A stretch of 9,838 bases of DNA from positions 1 through 9,838 of the forward strand of contig JAFDCC010000128.1 in NCBI GenBank assembly GCA_019312985.1, written 5' to 3'. Every line of letters begins with the position of its first letter. The first letter of the stretch is position 1. The position numbers were made by a program, and so were the translations under genes. This document shows positions 1-7,403 of the stretch, in pieces. The stretch comes from Deltaproteobacteria bacterium. Lineage in GTDB: Bacteria > Desulfobacterota > Desulfobulbia > Desulfobulbales > BM004. The notes under the pieces are model-generated. The model made no database searches. It was not told the origin of the DNA and saw only the letters and a list, made by a program, of their open reading frames with translations.

Positions 1-1053
1 TCCACCATTGCCAGTTACCTGCTCATTAAGAGCATCGATGTGCCGCTGAAAAAGATACTCAATGCCACCCAACAGGCTATCAGGGGCGATCTAACCCAGC
101 GGCTGAATTTCGGACGCTACGACGAGTTCGGTCTGCTTATCAAGGGATTCAACCAGATGGTCACCTACCTCAGTGAACTGGTCGGCCAGATCCAGCGTTC
201 CGGCATCCAGGTCACCAGTTCCATCACCGAGCTTGCCGCCACAAACAAGCAGCAGGAAGTGACGGCCAACGAACACGCCGCCACCACGAGTGAAATAGCG
301 GCATCGAGCACGGAAATTGCCGCCACCGGCGCCCATCTTCTCGCAACCATGAAGAAGGTGAACAGCCTGACAAAGAATGCGGCCTTTGTTGCCGCCGAAG
401 GCCAGGGAAGTCTCGCAAACCTCGACACCACCATGGTCAAGATGGAAAATGCCACCGGCGCCATCGTCAAAAAACTGCAGGTATTAAATGAAAAGGCCGG
501 CAACATCGCCGACGTGGTCAAAACCATTAACAAGGTGGCGGACCAGACAAACCTGCTCTCACTCAACGCCGCCATCGAGGCGGAGAAAGCCGGGGAGTAC
601 GGGGCCGGCTTCGCCGTAGTCGCCACCGAGATCCGCCGCCTTGCCGACCAGACCGCAGTCGCCACCTATGACATCGCGCAGATGGTTCGGGAGGTCCAGT
701 CGGCCATTTCCGCCGCGGTTATGGGCATTGACAAGTTTGCCGAGGATGCCCATGCAAGCGTCAAGGATGTCAGCCTCATAAGTGAACAGCTTTCCGGGGT
801 CATTGAGCAGGTTGAAGTCATCAACCCCCAGGTGGAAACCCTTACCGAAGGGATTGAGGCCCAGACCAGCGGGGCGAACCAGATCAGTGAATCCATCGGC
901 CAGTTGAACGAGGCGGCGCAGCAGACCGCCGCCACACTGACCCAGACCAGTGCTTCCATAACCAGGCTGCACCAGGCGGCCTTAGGGTTACAGGAGAGTG
1001 CATCCCGCTTCAAAGTAGAGGCCGGCAACGAAGATGCTTCTTCTCCTGTTTGA
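1..1053 (+). CDS. wspA: WspA-type methyl-accepting chemotaxis receptor, 5' partial
   Basis: This is the receptor of the Wsp pathway. It sits in the inner membrane and, through CheW adaptors, controls the kinase WspE. The reading frame is open from base 1, so the N-terminus (first membrane helix and periplasmic sensor) lies outside the window; 350 residues are visible. The first ~14 residues look like the end of the second membrane helix. They are followed by a HAMP domain (about residues 12-58, with Pro after the helix and a DEFG motif), a long Ala/Thr-rich methylation helix, and the signalling hairpin at about 165-220 with [20 protein letters not shown]. The wording of this hairpin, including [15 protein letters not shown] after it, matches my memory of Pseudomonas WspA rather than motility receptors. 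The tip reads GAGF where most receptors have GRGF. The C-terminus has no NWxxF-like tether. The stop overlaps the wspB start by 20 nt. Family identity is firm; the ligand or stimulus cannot be read here. Confidence 0.93.
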   Translation, partial: STIASYLLIKSIDVPLKKILNATQQAIRGDLTQRLNFGRYDEFGLLIKGFNQMVTYLSELVGQIQRSGIQVTSSITELAATNKQQEVTANEHAATTSEIAASSTEIAATGAHLLATMKKVNSLTKNAAFVAAEGQGSLANLDTTMVKMENATGAIVKKLQVLNEKAGNIADVVKTINKVADQTNLLSLNAAIEAEKAGEYGAGFAVVATEIRRLADQTAVATYDIAQMVREVQSAISAAVMGIDKFAEDAHASVKDVSLISEQLSGVIEQVEVINPQVETLTEGIEAQTSGANQISESIGQLNEAAQQTAATLTQTSASITRLHQAALGLQESASRFKVEAGNEDASSPV

Positions 1054-1483
1054 AATCGGCAGCGACCGTTATGCTCTCGATGCCAGGCAGATCGTTGAGG
1101 TGGTTCCCCTGGTCCGACTGAAGCTCATCCCGAACACCCCCGATCATATCGCCGGCCTCATGAATTACCGGGGTGCGGCGATTCCCGTTATCGACCTGTG
1201 CCGGCTGCTCACGGCTGTTCCGTGTGAAAACAGTTTCAGCACCCGCATCATAATCGTAAAACACCAGGTTGAGAACAGCGGGGAGGTTTCCCTTGCCTTG
1301 ATGGCAAACAATGTCACTGAAACGGTCCAGACAAGTCTTGAAGCACTGCCGCCTTCAGGAACCATTATGGCCGAAACTCTCTACGGCGGCGTGTCGGGTC
1401 CGGACGCCTCTGAGCTGATCCAGTGGTTTGACGTGAAAAAAATAATACCGGAAAAGGATTTTCTCTTCCCGGCCGGTGAATGA
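1034..1483 (+). CDS. wspB: CheW-like coupling protein WspB
   Basis: A single-domain CheW adaptor of 149 residues, the usual length for the family. It should link the WspA tips to the kinase WspE in a cytoplasmic array. The visible signature is the CheW core: an initial beta-strand segment ([17 protein letters not shown]), then VVPLV, and the [15 protein letters not shown] block at about residues 43-57, equivalent to the G-x-(I/V)-N-x-R-G-x-x-(I/V)-P-V-(I/V)-D-L hallmark. The start ATG lies inside the end of wspA, in another frame, so translation is probably coupled to it. The only Shine-Dalgarno candidate is GAGG at 1018-1021, 12 nt upstream, which is long and weak. Position directly after the receptor and before the CheR gene matches wspB in Pseudomonas. 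Confidence 0.9.
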   Translation: MLLLLFEIGSDRYALDARQIVEVVPLVRLKLIPNTPDHIAGLMNYRGAAIPVIDLCRLLTAVPCENSFSTRIIIVKHQVENSGEVSLALMANNVTETVQTSLEALPPSGTIMAETLYGGVSGPDASELIQWFDVKKIIPEKDFLFPAGE

Positions 1484-1517
1484 AAGAGCACCCGAAAAAC
1501 AACAAGACCTGATCAAT

Positions 1518-2726
1518 ATGTCTGACACCAGCATTGAATCGATTCTGCGGCAGGAAGTGGGGCTCGACAACCGGTTCCTCTCCGGGGAACGGCTGCAGCG
1601 CACGGTCATGCAGCGCATGGAGGTTCTCGGTTTTTCCGACCGGGATGCCTATTTTGCAAAGCTCAGGTCATCCGCCGAAGAACTCGATAAACTGATAGAA
1701 GAGATTGTCATCCCCGAAACCTTTTTCTTTCGGGAACGGGCTCCATTTGAGGCAATGCTCCGCCATTTGGAAAGCTGCTGGAAAAAAACGCCTGCCGGCC
1801 GTACCATGAGACTCCTCAGCGTTCCCTGCGCCACGGGCGAGGAGCCTTACTCCCTTGCCATGGTCCTCACAGAGGCAGGGGTGGCACCGGAAAAGTTCAC
1901 GATCCATGGAATTGACATCAGCAGCCGCCTCATAACCAGGGCCCGCGAGGGGGTTTACGCAAAGAACTCGTTTCGTGGCAAGGACATCTCCTACCGGGAC
2001 CGCTTTTTTACAGCCGACGGCAAATTTTACAACCTGATTCCTGCTATCCGGAAAAAGGTTCACTTTCATGCCGGCAATGTTCTGCACACCCCTTTCATGG
2101 AAAGACTGGGGCTCTTTGATGTTATTTTTTTCCGCAATGTCCTGATATATTTCGATGCTGATGCAATAAAACGAGCCATGGCCAATCTCAACAGGATTCT
2201 TGCCGTTGACGGTCTTCTTTTTGTCGGCCATGCGGAAGCGAATCTCGTGGATACCTCTTTTTTCAGCCACGCACCCCACATCCAGGCATTTGCCTTTCAC
2301 AAGAAAAAGAGCTCATCTCCCGTTCTGCAACCGGCTGTACCACTCGCTGCTGTCCCTCCCGTTCGAAAAGGCAGGAGCCGCGGCGGGAAAGCAAAACCAT
2401 CAACAACAAGTGGTGCTTGGCAAGAACCGGACCTGCGCCGGGCGCAGCAACTGGCCGACAGGGGTGAACTTGACAGGGCTGCTGCTCTTTGCAAGGAGTA
2501 TCTGCAACAGTGCGGCCCTTCGGCCGCCGCCTTCTTTCTCCTGGGCATCATCAGCGAAAACACCGGAGACCCGGAGCAGGCTGAAACTTTCTACCGCAAG
2601 GCCCTTTACCTGGAACCCCACAACAAGGAAATTCTCCTGTTCCTCTCACTTCTGACAGAAATGAAAGGTGACAGAAAGGAAGCGGCAATTCTGGCTAAAA
2701 GACTGAAACGGCTGCAGGAAAAATAA
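1518..2726 (+). CDS. wspC: CheR-type receptor methyltransferase with TPR tail, WspC
   Basis: An S-adenosylmethionine-dependent methyltransferase that methylates glutamates of the WspA receptor, opposing WspF. Counted from ATG 1518 (402 aa): an N-terminal helical CheR domain ending in PETFFFRE (residues 66-73); the SAM-binding block with PCATGEEPYSLA around 103-114; an acidic GIDIS motif; and FFRNVLIYFD (204-213), the CheR hallmark. A Lys/Ser/Pro-rich linker near 270-300 leads to tetratricopeptide-like helices at about 305-400, as in WspC and other CheR-TPR proteins that do not depend on a receptor pentapeptide. Start choice: an in-frame GTG at 1476 would add 14 residues and overlap wspB by 8 nt. 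I prefer ATG 1518 because MSDTSIESILRQEVGLD looks like the beginning of the CheR fold as recalled from WspC homologues. Neither start has a convincing ribosome-binding site, so this is uncertain. Confidence 0.9.
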   Translation: MSDTSIESILRQEVGLDNRFLSGERLQRTVMQRMEVLGFSDRDAYFAKLRSSAEELDKLIEEIVIPETFFFRERAPFEAMLRHLESCWKKTPAGRTMRLLSVPCATGEEPYSLAMVLTEAGVAPEKFTIHGIDISSRLITRAREGVYAKNSFRGKDISYRDRFFTADGKFYNLIPAIRKKVHFHAGNVLHTPFMERLGLFDVIFFRNVLIYFDADAIKRAMANLNRILAVDGLLFVGHAEANLVDTSFFSHAPHIQAFAFHKKKSSSPVLQPAVPLAAVPPVRKGRSRGGKAKPSTTSGAWQEPDLRRAQQLADRGELDRAAALCKEYLQQCGPSAAAFFLLGIISENTGDPEQAETFYRKALYLEPHNKEILLFLSLLTEMKGDRKEAAILAKRLKRLQEK

Positions 2727-2747
2727 GCCGAAATGCCCGGCCCATTA

Positions 2748-2755
2748 TAAGGAGG
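2748..2755 (+). promoter_or_regulatory. Shine-Dalgarno for wspD, unusually far from the start
   Basis: TAAGGAGG is a near-perfect anti-16S match, the best in the window, yet it ends 16 nt before ATG 2772, about twice the optimal spacing. No ATG, GTG or TTG in the wspD frame lies closer: an ATG at 2733 reaches a stop within six codons. It probably still recruits ribosomes for wspD after wspC ends at 2726. Confidence 0.5.
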
Positions 2756-2771
2756 CCGACCGACATCCGCC

Positions 2772-3458
2772 ATGGAAACGCAAGACCTGACTATTGATGA
2801 CTGCTGGAACCGCATCGGCATCTGGAGCCGGGGGACTGAAAAATGTCCATCCCTCGCCGACGTGATCCACTGCAGGAACTGTCCGGTGTTTGCAGAAACG
2901 GGCCGGCGTTTATTGCGGACCCCGCCCCACGAGGGATACCGGCGTGAATGGACCAGGATCCTTGCAGATGAGAAGGAGACAAAGCCGCTCAACCTGACTT
3001 CCGTCTTTGTCTTTCGGACCGGTAGTGAATGGCTGGGCCTTCCTGCCGCAATGATCCGGGAAATAGTCCCCATGGGGCCGATCCATTCCCTGCCCAACAT
3101 CAGCAGCGACAGCCTCCGGGGCCTTGTCAACATCCATGGCCGCCTGCATATATGTGTCTCCATTGGCTCGGTTCTCGGTATTGCAAAACGAACCAGGAAC
3201 GGAGAGGAACGCGACCCGGCTTATAGCGCCCCGGCCCGCCTCGTGGTGGCAGTGCAGGAAAACCGCCCGGTCGCCTTTCCGGTAACCGAAACCAGGGGCA
3301 TAGTCCACTTTACCCCCGAAATGGTCAAGGAACTGCCCGTAACTGTTTCAGGCACCAAGGCAGCCTATACCACCGGCATCCTGCAGCTGGGCAACCTTGA
3401 CATCGGTTTGCTGAAAGACAAACCCCTGTTCAAGGCCCTGACAAAGGACCTCAAATGA
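2772..3458 (+). CDS. wspD: CheW-like coupling protein with Cys-rich N-terminus, WspD
   Basis: The second adaptor of the pathway, 228 aa, longer than a plain CheW. The CheW domain occupies roughly residues 75-225 and shows VFVFRTGSEWLGLPAAMIREIVPM, interrupted here by nothing unusual, then the SLRGLVNIHGRLHICVSI block corresponding to the CheW hallmark. Ahead of it is an extension of about 70 residues with four cysteines (C11, C25, C34, C37) in the context DDCWNRIG, KCPSL and HCRNCPVF. I recall the same kind of HCRNCPVY motif in Pseudomonas WspD, which supports the assignment; its role is unknown to me. The gene begins 45 nt after wspC and its stop overlaps the wspE start as ATGA, so translation of the two is probably coupled. 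The spacing to the upstream Shine-Dalgarno is odd (see the site at 2748-2755), but no alternative in-frame start exists nearer to it. Confidence 0.88.
   Translation: METQDLTIDDCWNRIGIWSRGTEKCPSLADVIHCRNCPVFAETGRRLLRTPPHEGYRREWTRILADEKETKPLNLTSVFVFRTGSEWLGLPAAMIREIVPMGPIHSLPNISSDSLRGLVNIHGRLHICVSIGSVLGIAKRTRNGEERDPAYSAPARLVVAVQENRPVAFPVTETRGIVHFTPEMVKELPVTVSGTKAAYTTGILQLGNLDIGLLKDKPLFKALTKDLK
3444..3448 (+). promoter_or_regulatory. Ribosome-binding site of wspE
   Basis: AAGGA sits 6 nt before ATG 3455, inside the last codons of wspD. Together with the ATGA stop/start overlap at 3455-3458 it fixes the wspE start and implies translational coupling of adaptor and kinase. Confidence 0.65.
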
Positions 3459-6268
3459 CCTACGGCAACGGCTATGACTTGGGCGACATGTCCATGATGG
3501 ACCTGTTTCGCATGGAGGCTGAAAACCAGTGCAGCCTGATTTCAGAGAACCTGCTGGCCCTGGAGCAGAACCCGGAAGCGCCGGAGCTGCTTGAATCATT
3601 GATGCGGGCATCCCACTCGCTGAAGGGTGCCGCCCGGGTCGTGGAACTCCATGGGGCAGTCAAGGTTGCCCATGCCATGGAAGATGTTTTTGTCGCCGCC
3701 CAGGAGAACAGGATAACCCTGGACCGGGATGGAATAGACCTGCTCCTCAAGGGTTTGGACCTGTTCAACGCCATTGCCCGTGTTCCGGAGGCGGAAACCG
3801 AAAATTTCTTTGATGTCAGAGACCCTGAAATCAGCTCACTTGTCAGGTCCTACACATCTCTGGCAAGAGGGGAAAAAACTGATTCCGGGGCCGCTCCCGG
3901 GTCCACGGCCGACCCGCCGCCAGAGCCTGCCACGCAGCATGAAGGGGTTTCCCTCTCTTTTCAGGAGGGGGCTGCCGATCTCCCCGTTGATTTAAGCAGC
4001 CTGTCCATGTTTGACCTCTTTCGCCTGGAAGCGGAAAAGCATTTCACCAGGCTTTCCCGGGACCTTAACACCATGCAGCGTGATCCGGGCCGCAGGGACC
4101 TGCTCGATCCCATGATCCGCGCCTGCCACTCCATGAAGGACGCGGCCAGGATCGTCGACATGGACCGGGCCGCAGAGCTTGCAGCTGCCATGGCGGATAT
4201 CTTGTCCCGCGCCCAGGCAGACGAAATCGTCCTTGTCTCCGATGATATCGAAACCATGCGGCGCACTGTTGTTCTCTTAACCTCGGTTGCCGCAATCCGG
4301 GAAGATGAGAGTGCCGGGTGGCTTGCCGCCCACTCGGGTGAAATAGAAGAGCGGCTCCATATACTGAAACAAATCGCTGCCAGACGAAGTGCACCTGATC
4401 CGGAGGACGCTTCCCTCCTGAAACCTCGCGAATCTGCGGTACCACAGGAAGAACCGACTCCCGCTCCGGCCGCAGATGAGCCGGACACAAAAAAAGCTGG
4501 CCGGCGGGTGGAGGATATCGACGGCATCAGGTCGGTCCGGGTGGCAGCCCAGAGCATGGAACGCATGATGGGCCTGGCCGGTGAAGCACTCATTGCCTCC
4601 CGCTGGCTGCCTGAATTCAGCCAGCAGCTGCTTCGCCTCAAGCACCGGCAGGATGAATTGTCCCAGCTTGTGGATAAGATCAGAGAAACTCTGCATGTCG
4701 CCGAGGAACCCGTCCCGGACCTGCGGATCGTAGATGATTTTCAGCAGAAACTGCTCATCTGCCGGCAGATGCTGCAGCAGGACAGGGAAGTCCTTGACGA
4801 GCATGCCAGGCATGCCGCAAGGACGTCCCATCTCCTTTACAACGAAATCCTGGCCAGCAAAATGCGGCCCTTTTCCGAGGGGATTCGGGCCTTCCCCCGC
4901 ATGGTCCGCGACCTTGCCCGGGAGCTTGGCAAGGAGGTCAGGTTCGAGGTCAGCGGTTCGGAAACCATGGTGGACCGTGATATTCTCGAGAAAATCGAGG
5001 CTCCTCTCACCCACCTGATCCGCAACTGCGTAGACCATGGCTTGGAAACTCCCGCTGAGCGGCTTGCCCTTGAAAAAAAACGGCAAGGCACCGTCCGGCT
5101 GGAGGCGCGTCACAGCGGCGGCATGTTGAACATCAGCATCAGTGACGACGGGTGCGGCATTGATCTTGAGAAACTGCGACGGCTGGTCGTGGGAAAAAAA
5201 CTGTGCGACCCTCTCCTGGCGCTCAACCTTACCGATCATGAACTGCTCGAATTTCTCTTCCTGCCGAACTTTTCGACAACTGAAAAAGTCAGCAGCATTT
5301 CCGGCCGCGGGGTCGGCATGGATGTGGTCCGCACCGTTGTGAACGAAGTGCGCGGCAAAATTGACGTTTCGACCCGGTTGCAGCACGGAACCACCTTTGA
5401 ACTGCAGCTGCCGCTGACCCTCTCTGTTCTCCGGACCCTCCTGGCCGAAATAAACGGCGAACCCTACGCTTTCCCCCTGGCGGCCATTGACCATGTCCTG
5501 CAGCTGAGCCGGGACCAGATCCAGGAGATCGAAGGCCGCCAGTATTTCACCTTCAAGGAAAAGCGGATCGGGATTGTCGCGGCACAGCAGGTTTTCAGGA
5601 CAAAGACCCCTTCGGCCGCAAGACGCGAAAATATTCACGTCATCATCTTCAGCGACAAAAGGCACTCCTATGGCCTTACCGTCGACCTGCTCTTAGGGGT
5701 TCGCGACCTTGTCGTCCAGCACCTTGATCCGCGCCTCGGGAAAATCAAGGACATCAACTCGGGATCAATTCTCGAGGATGGCACCCCTGTTCTTATTGTC
5801 GACGTCGACGACATCTTCAACTCGCTGGAGCAGCTGATAAGCGGCAACCGCCTGCTTCCCATCGGCAGCGACGAGGATCTTGCGGTCAGGAAAAAACGCA
5901 TCCTCGTGGCGGATGACTCCATCACCGTCCGGGAGGTCGAACGCAAGATGCTTTCTGCCCGGGGCTATGATGTCGATGTCGCGGTCGACGGCATGGACGC
6001 GTGGAACACCGTCCGCGCCAAACGTTTTGATTTGATCATCTCGGATATTGACATGCCGCGGCTGAACGGTTTCGAGCTTGTGAAGCTTATTAAAAACGAT
6101 ACCAGCCTGCGCCATCTGCCGGTGATCATCGTTTCATACAAAGACAGCCCCGAGGACCGTAACAAGGGTCTGGAGGTCGGGGCCGACTATTATATCACCA
6201 AGGGCAGCTTCCAGGACCAGGCCCTGGTCAATGCCGTGCTTGAACTTATCGGCGGACCGCAGGAGTAG
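3455..6268 (+). CDS. wspE: Hybrid CheA histidine kinase with two Hpt domains and C-terminal receiver, WspE
   Basis: The central kinase, cytoplasmic, recruited to WspA by the CheW proteins; it donates phosphate to WspR and WspF. Domains in its 937 residues: Hpt1 (about 13-110) with phosphoacceptor H54 in HSLKGAAR; Hpt2 (about 184-285) with H225 in HSMKDAAR; a Pro/Ala/Glu-rich linker (about 305-350) with no recognisable P2 domain; P3 dimerisation helices from about 358 (VRVAAQSMERMMGLAGEALI); the ATPase domain with N-box RNCVDHGLE (523 onward), G1 box DDGCGID (564-570) and G2 box SGRGVGMD (616-623); a CheW-like P5 domain (about 655-800); and a receiver with D820/D821, phosphoacceptor D864 and K916. 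All kinase motifs are intact. Fusion to a receiver is the WspE arrangement, probably a phosphate sink. From memory, Pseudomonas WspE has one Hpt and is near 750 aa, so the second Hpt explains much of the extra length. AAGGA at 3444-3448 supports the start. Confidence 0.94.
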   Translation: MTYGNGYDLGDMSMMDLFRMEAENQCSLISENLLALEQNPEAPELLESLMRASHSLKGAARVVELHGAVKVAHAMEDVFVAAQENRITLDRDGIDLLLKGLDLFNAIARVPEAETENFFDVRDPEISSLVRSYTSLARGEKTDSGAAPGSTADPPPEPATQHEGVSLSFQEGAADLPVDLSSLSMFDLFRLEAEKHFTRLSRDLNTMQRDPGRRDLLDPMIRACHSMKDAARIVDMDRAAELAAAMADILSRAQADEIVLVSDDIETMRRTVVLLTSVAAIREDESAGWLAAHSGEIEERLHILKQIAARRSAPDPEDASLLKPRESAVPQEEPTPAPAADEPDTKKAGRRVEDIDGIRSVRVAAQSMERMMGLAGEALIASRWLPEFSQQLLRLKHRQDELSQLVDKIRETLHVAEEPVPDLRIVDDFQQKLLICRQMLQQDREVLDEHARHAARTSHLLYNEILASKMRPFSEGIRAFPRMVRDLARELGKEVRFEVSGSETMVDRDILEKIEAPLTHLIRNCVDHGLETPAERLALEKKRQGTVRLEARHSGGMLNISISDDGCGIDLEKLRRLVVGKKLCDPLLALNLTDHELLEFLFLPNFSTTEKVSSISGRGVGMDVVRTVVNEVRGKIDVSTRLQHGTTFELQLPLTLSVLRTLLAEINGEPYAFPLAAIDHVLQLSRDQIQEIEGRQYFTFKEKRIGIVAAQQVFRTKTPSAARRENIHVIIFSDKRHSYGLTVDLLLGVRDLVVQHLDPRLGKIKDINSGSILEDGTPVLIVDVDDIFNSLEQLISGNRLLPIGSDEDLAVRKKRILVADDSITVREVERKMLSARGYDVDVAVDGMDAWNTVRAKRFDLIISDIDMPRLNGFELVKLIKNDTSLRHLPVIIVSYKDSPEDRNKGLEVGADYYITKGSFQDQALVNAVLELIGGPQE

Positions 6269-6376
6269 TCCATTGAACCATGAAGTCTGCTTTCGGTGCT
6301 CTTCTCCGGTTTTCGGCCCTGCTTGCTCTTGCACCGGAGCGTTTGTGTTCCTTCTTTTTACTGCTGCGAGGCACCC
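6269..6376 (+). other. 108-nt gap between wspE and wspF with an inverted repeat
   Basis: This is the only sizeable break inside an otherwise tightly packed operon. It contains CTCCGGT at 6304-6310 and its reverse complement ACCGGAG at 6333-6339, separated by 22 nt, followed by a pyrimidine-rich stretch ending CTTCTTTTTA at 6351-6360 just before the wspF ribosome-binding site. A 39-codon open frame (ATG 6280 to TGA 6399) crosses it and runs into wspF; I do not consider it a supported gene. The repeat could act as a weak attenuator or processing site that lowers expression of wspF and wspR relative to the kinase, but the long loop makes this tentative. Confidence 0.3.
6368..6371 (+). promoter_or_regulatory. 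Ribosome-binding site that decides the wspF start
   Basis: GAGG, within GCGAGG, ends 5 nt before GTG 6377. The upstream in-frame GTG at 6296 has no comparable site, so this supports the shorter, 339-residue protein. Confidence 0.5.
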
Positions 6377-7396
6377 GTGAAAATCGGCATAGTAAATGAC
6401 CTGCCAATCTGCGTCGAAAACCTGAAAAGGGTCCTGGCAAAAGTGCCGGAACACCAGGTTGTCTGGGTCGCTGATAACGGCCTGGAGGCAACCCGGTGCT
6501 GCCGGGAACTGGCTCCGGACCTCGTTCTCATGGATCTGCGCATGCCAGTCATGGACGGGGTTGAGGCCACCCGCAGGATCATGCGGGAAACCCCGTGTCC
6601 CATCCTGATCGTCACGGCAACGGTTACCGGAAACAGCGCCAAAGTATTCGAGGCAATGGGGGCCGGTGCCCTCGACGCTGTCGCGACACCGGTCATCGGC
6701 CGGTCCGGCGAATCCGGCGGCGCCAGCGAATTTTTAGACAAAATCCGGCAGATCGGACAGCTCACCGGCATTATCAATAAACAATTGAGCAGGCCGGCGA
6801 CTGTTCCGGAAGCCAGGGTCGAAATCAACGGTCTGCCCCTTGTTATTCTCGGTTGTTCAACCGGCGGACCGAAAACCCTCATTGATATTCTTTCCGTTTT
6901 TCCCCGCAACTTTCCGGCCGCCTTTATCATCATCCAGCACATGGAGAACCAGTTTATCCCCGGTTTTGTTTCGTGGCTGGACTCCCTGATAGATATGAGT
7001 GCAGCGCGCATCAGCTATGGCGCCGTTCCTGAACCCGGCAGGGTGCTCGTTCCCGCCTCGGATAAGCATTTGGTCATGACGCCGCGCCTCAAACTCGCCT
7101 ATTCAGCCGAGCCGCGGGAAAACTTTTACCACCCCTGCATAGACGTCTTTTTCCACAGCGTTGCACAGCACTGGCCAACAGGAGGCATCGCCGCCATTCT
7201 CACCGGCATGGGGCGGGACGGGGCGGAAGGCCTTCTTGCACTTCACCGTCGCAACTGGTATACAATTGCCCAGGACAAAGAGTCCAGCATCGTGTACGGA
7301 ATGCCCAAGGCAGCGGCAGAAATCGGGGCGGCTTCCGCCAGCCTTCCAGCCGGTGAAATCGGCAGGACAATCATTGATTTAGTCTTGAAACGATAA
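6377..7396 (+). CDS. wspF: CheB-type protein-glutamate methylesterase, WspF
   Basis: A response-regulator methylesterase of 339 aa that removes methyl groups from WspA when phosphorylated by WspE, damping the pathway; in Pseudomonas, loss of wspF leaves c-di-GMP synthesis switched on. The receiver (about 1-125) has D8, phosphoacceptor D53 in [13 protein letters not shown], and T83 or nearby as switch residue. The esterase domain (about 150-339) shows the catalytic triad of CheB: S161 in GCSTGGP, H188 in QHMENQF and D281 in [11 protein letters not shown]. Start: the frame extends up to a GTG at 6296, but the protein [10 protein letters not shown] beginning at GTG 6377 is exactly the receiver N-terminus and has GAGG 5 nt upstream, so the upstream 27 codons are rejected. 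It is separated from wspE by 108 nt, the largest gap in the operon, and from wspR by 7 nt. Confidence 0.92.
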   Translation: MKIGIVNDLPICVENLKRVLAKVPEHQVVWVADNGLEATRCCRELAPDLVLMDLRMPVMDGVEATRRIMRETPCPILIVTATVTGNSAKVFEAMGAGALDAVATPVIGRSGESGGASEFLDKIRQIGQLTGIINKQLSRPATVPEARVEINGLPLVILGCSTGGPKTLIDILSVFPRNFPAAFIIIQHMENQFIPGFVSWLDSLIDMSAARISYGAVPEPGRVLVPASDKHLVMTPRLKLAYSAEPRENFYHPCIDVFFHSVAQHWPTGGIAAILTGMGRDGAEGLLALHRRNWYTIAQDKESSIVYGMPKAAAEIGAASASLPAGEIGRTIIDLVLKR

Positions 7397-7403
7397 CGAT
7401 ATT

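Noticed and set aside
1476..1517. GTG 1476 as the wspC start
   Set aside because: It adds 14 polar residues not expected before the CheR N-terminal domain and has no ribosome-binding site. It is not excluded, since ATG 1518 also lacks a strong site.
2200..2655. 151-codon plus-strand open frame inside wspC
   Set aside because: It is a shifted-frame shadow of the wspC linker and TPR region, with no domain and no start signal.
4277..5665. 462-codon open frame on the minus strand
   Set aside because: It lies wholly antisense to wspE, whose kinase motifs in this span are unmistakable. The translation shows no domain I recognise and is the usual product of GC-rich codon bias.
5798..5809. 12-bp perfect palindrome GTCGACGTCGAC
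   Set aside because: It falls within the CheW-like domain of wspE and is explained by alternating Val and Asp codons (IVDVDD); nothing suggests an operator in the middle of a gene.
6296..6376. Upstream extension of wspF from GTG 6296
   Set aside because: The added 27 residues are Cys/Leu-rich, unlike a receiver N-terminus, and GTG 6377 has a nearby GAGG and gives the normal MKIGIVND start.
6280..6399. 39-codon hydrophobic small frame between wspE and wspF
   Set aside because: The nearest AGGAG (6261-6265) is 14 nt away, it overlaps the wspF start, and codon choice gives no independent support. It is kept only as part of the gap finding.
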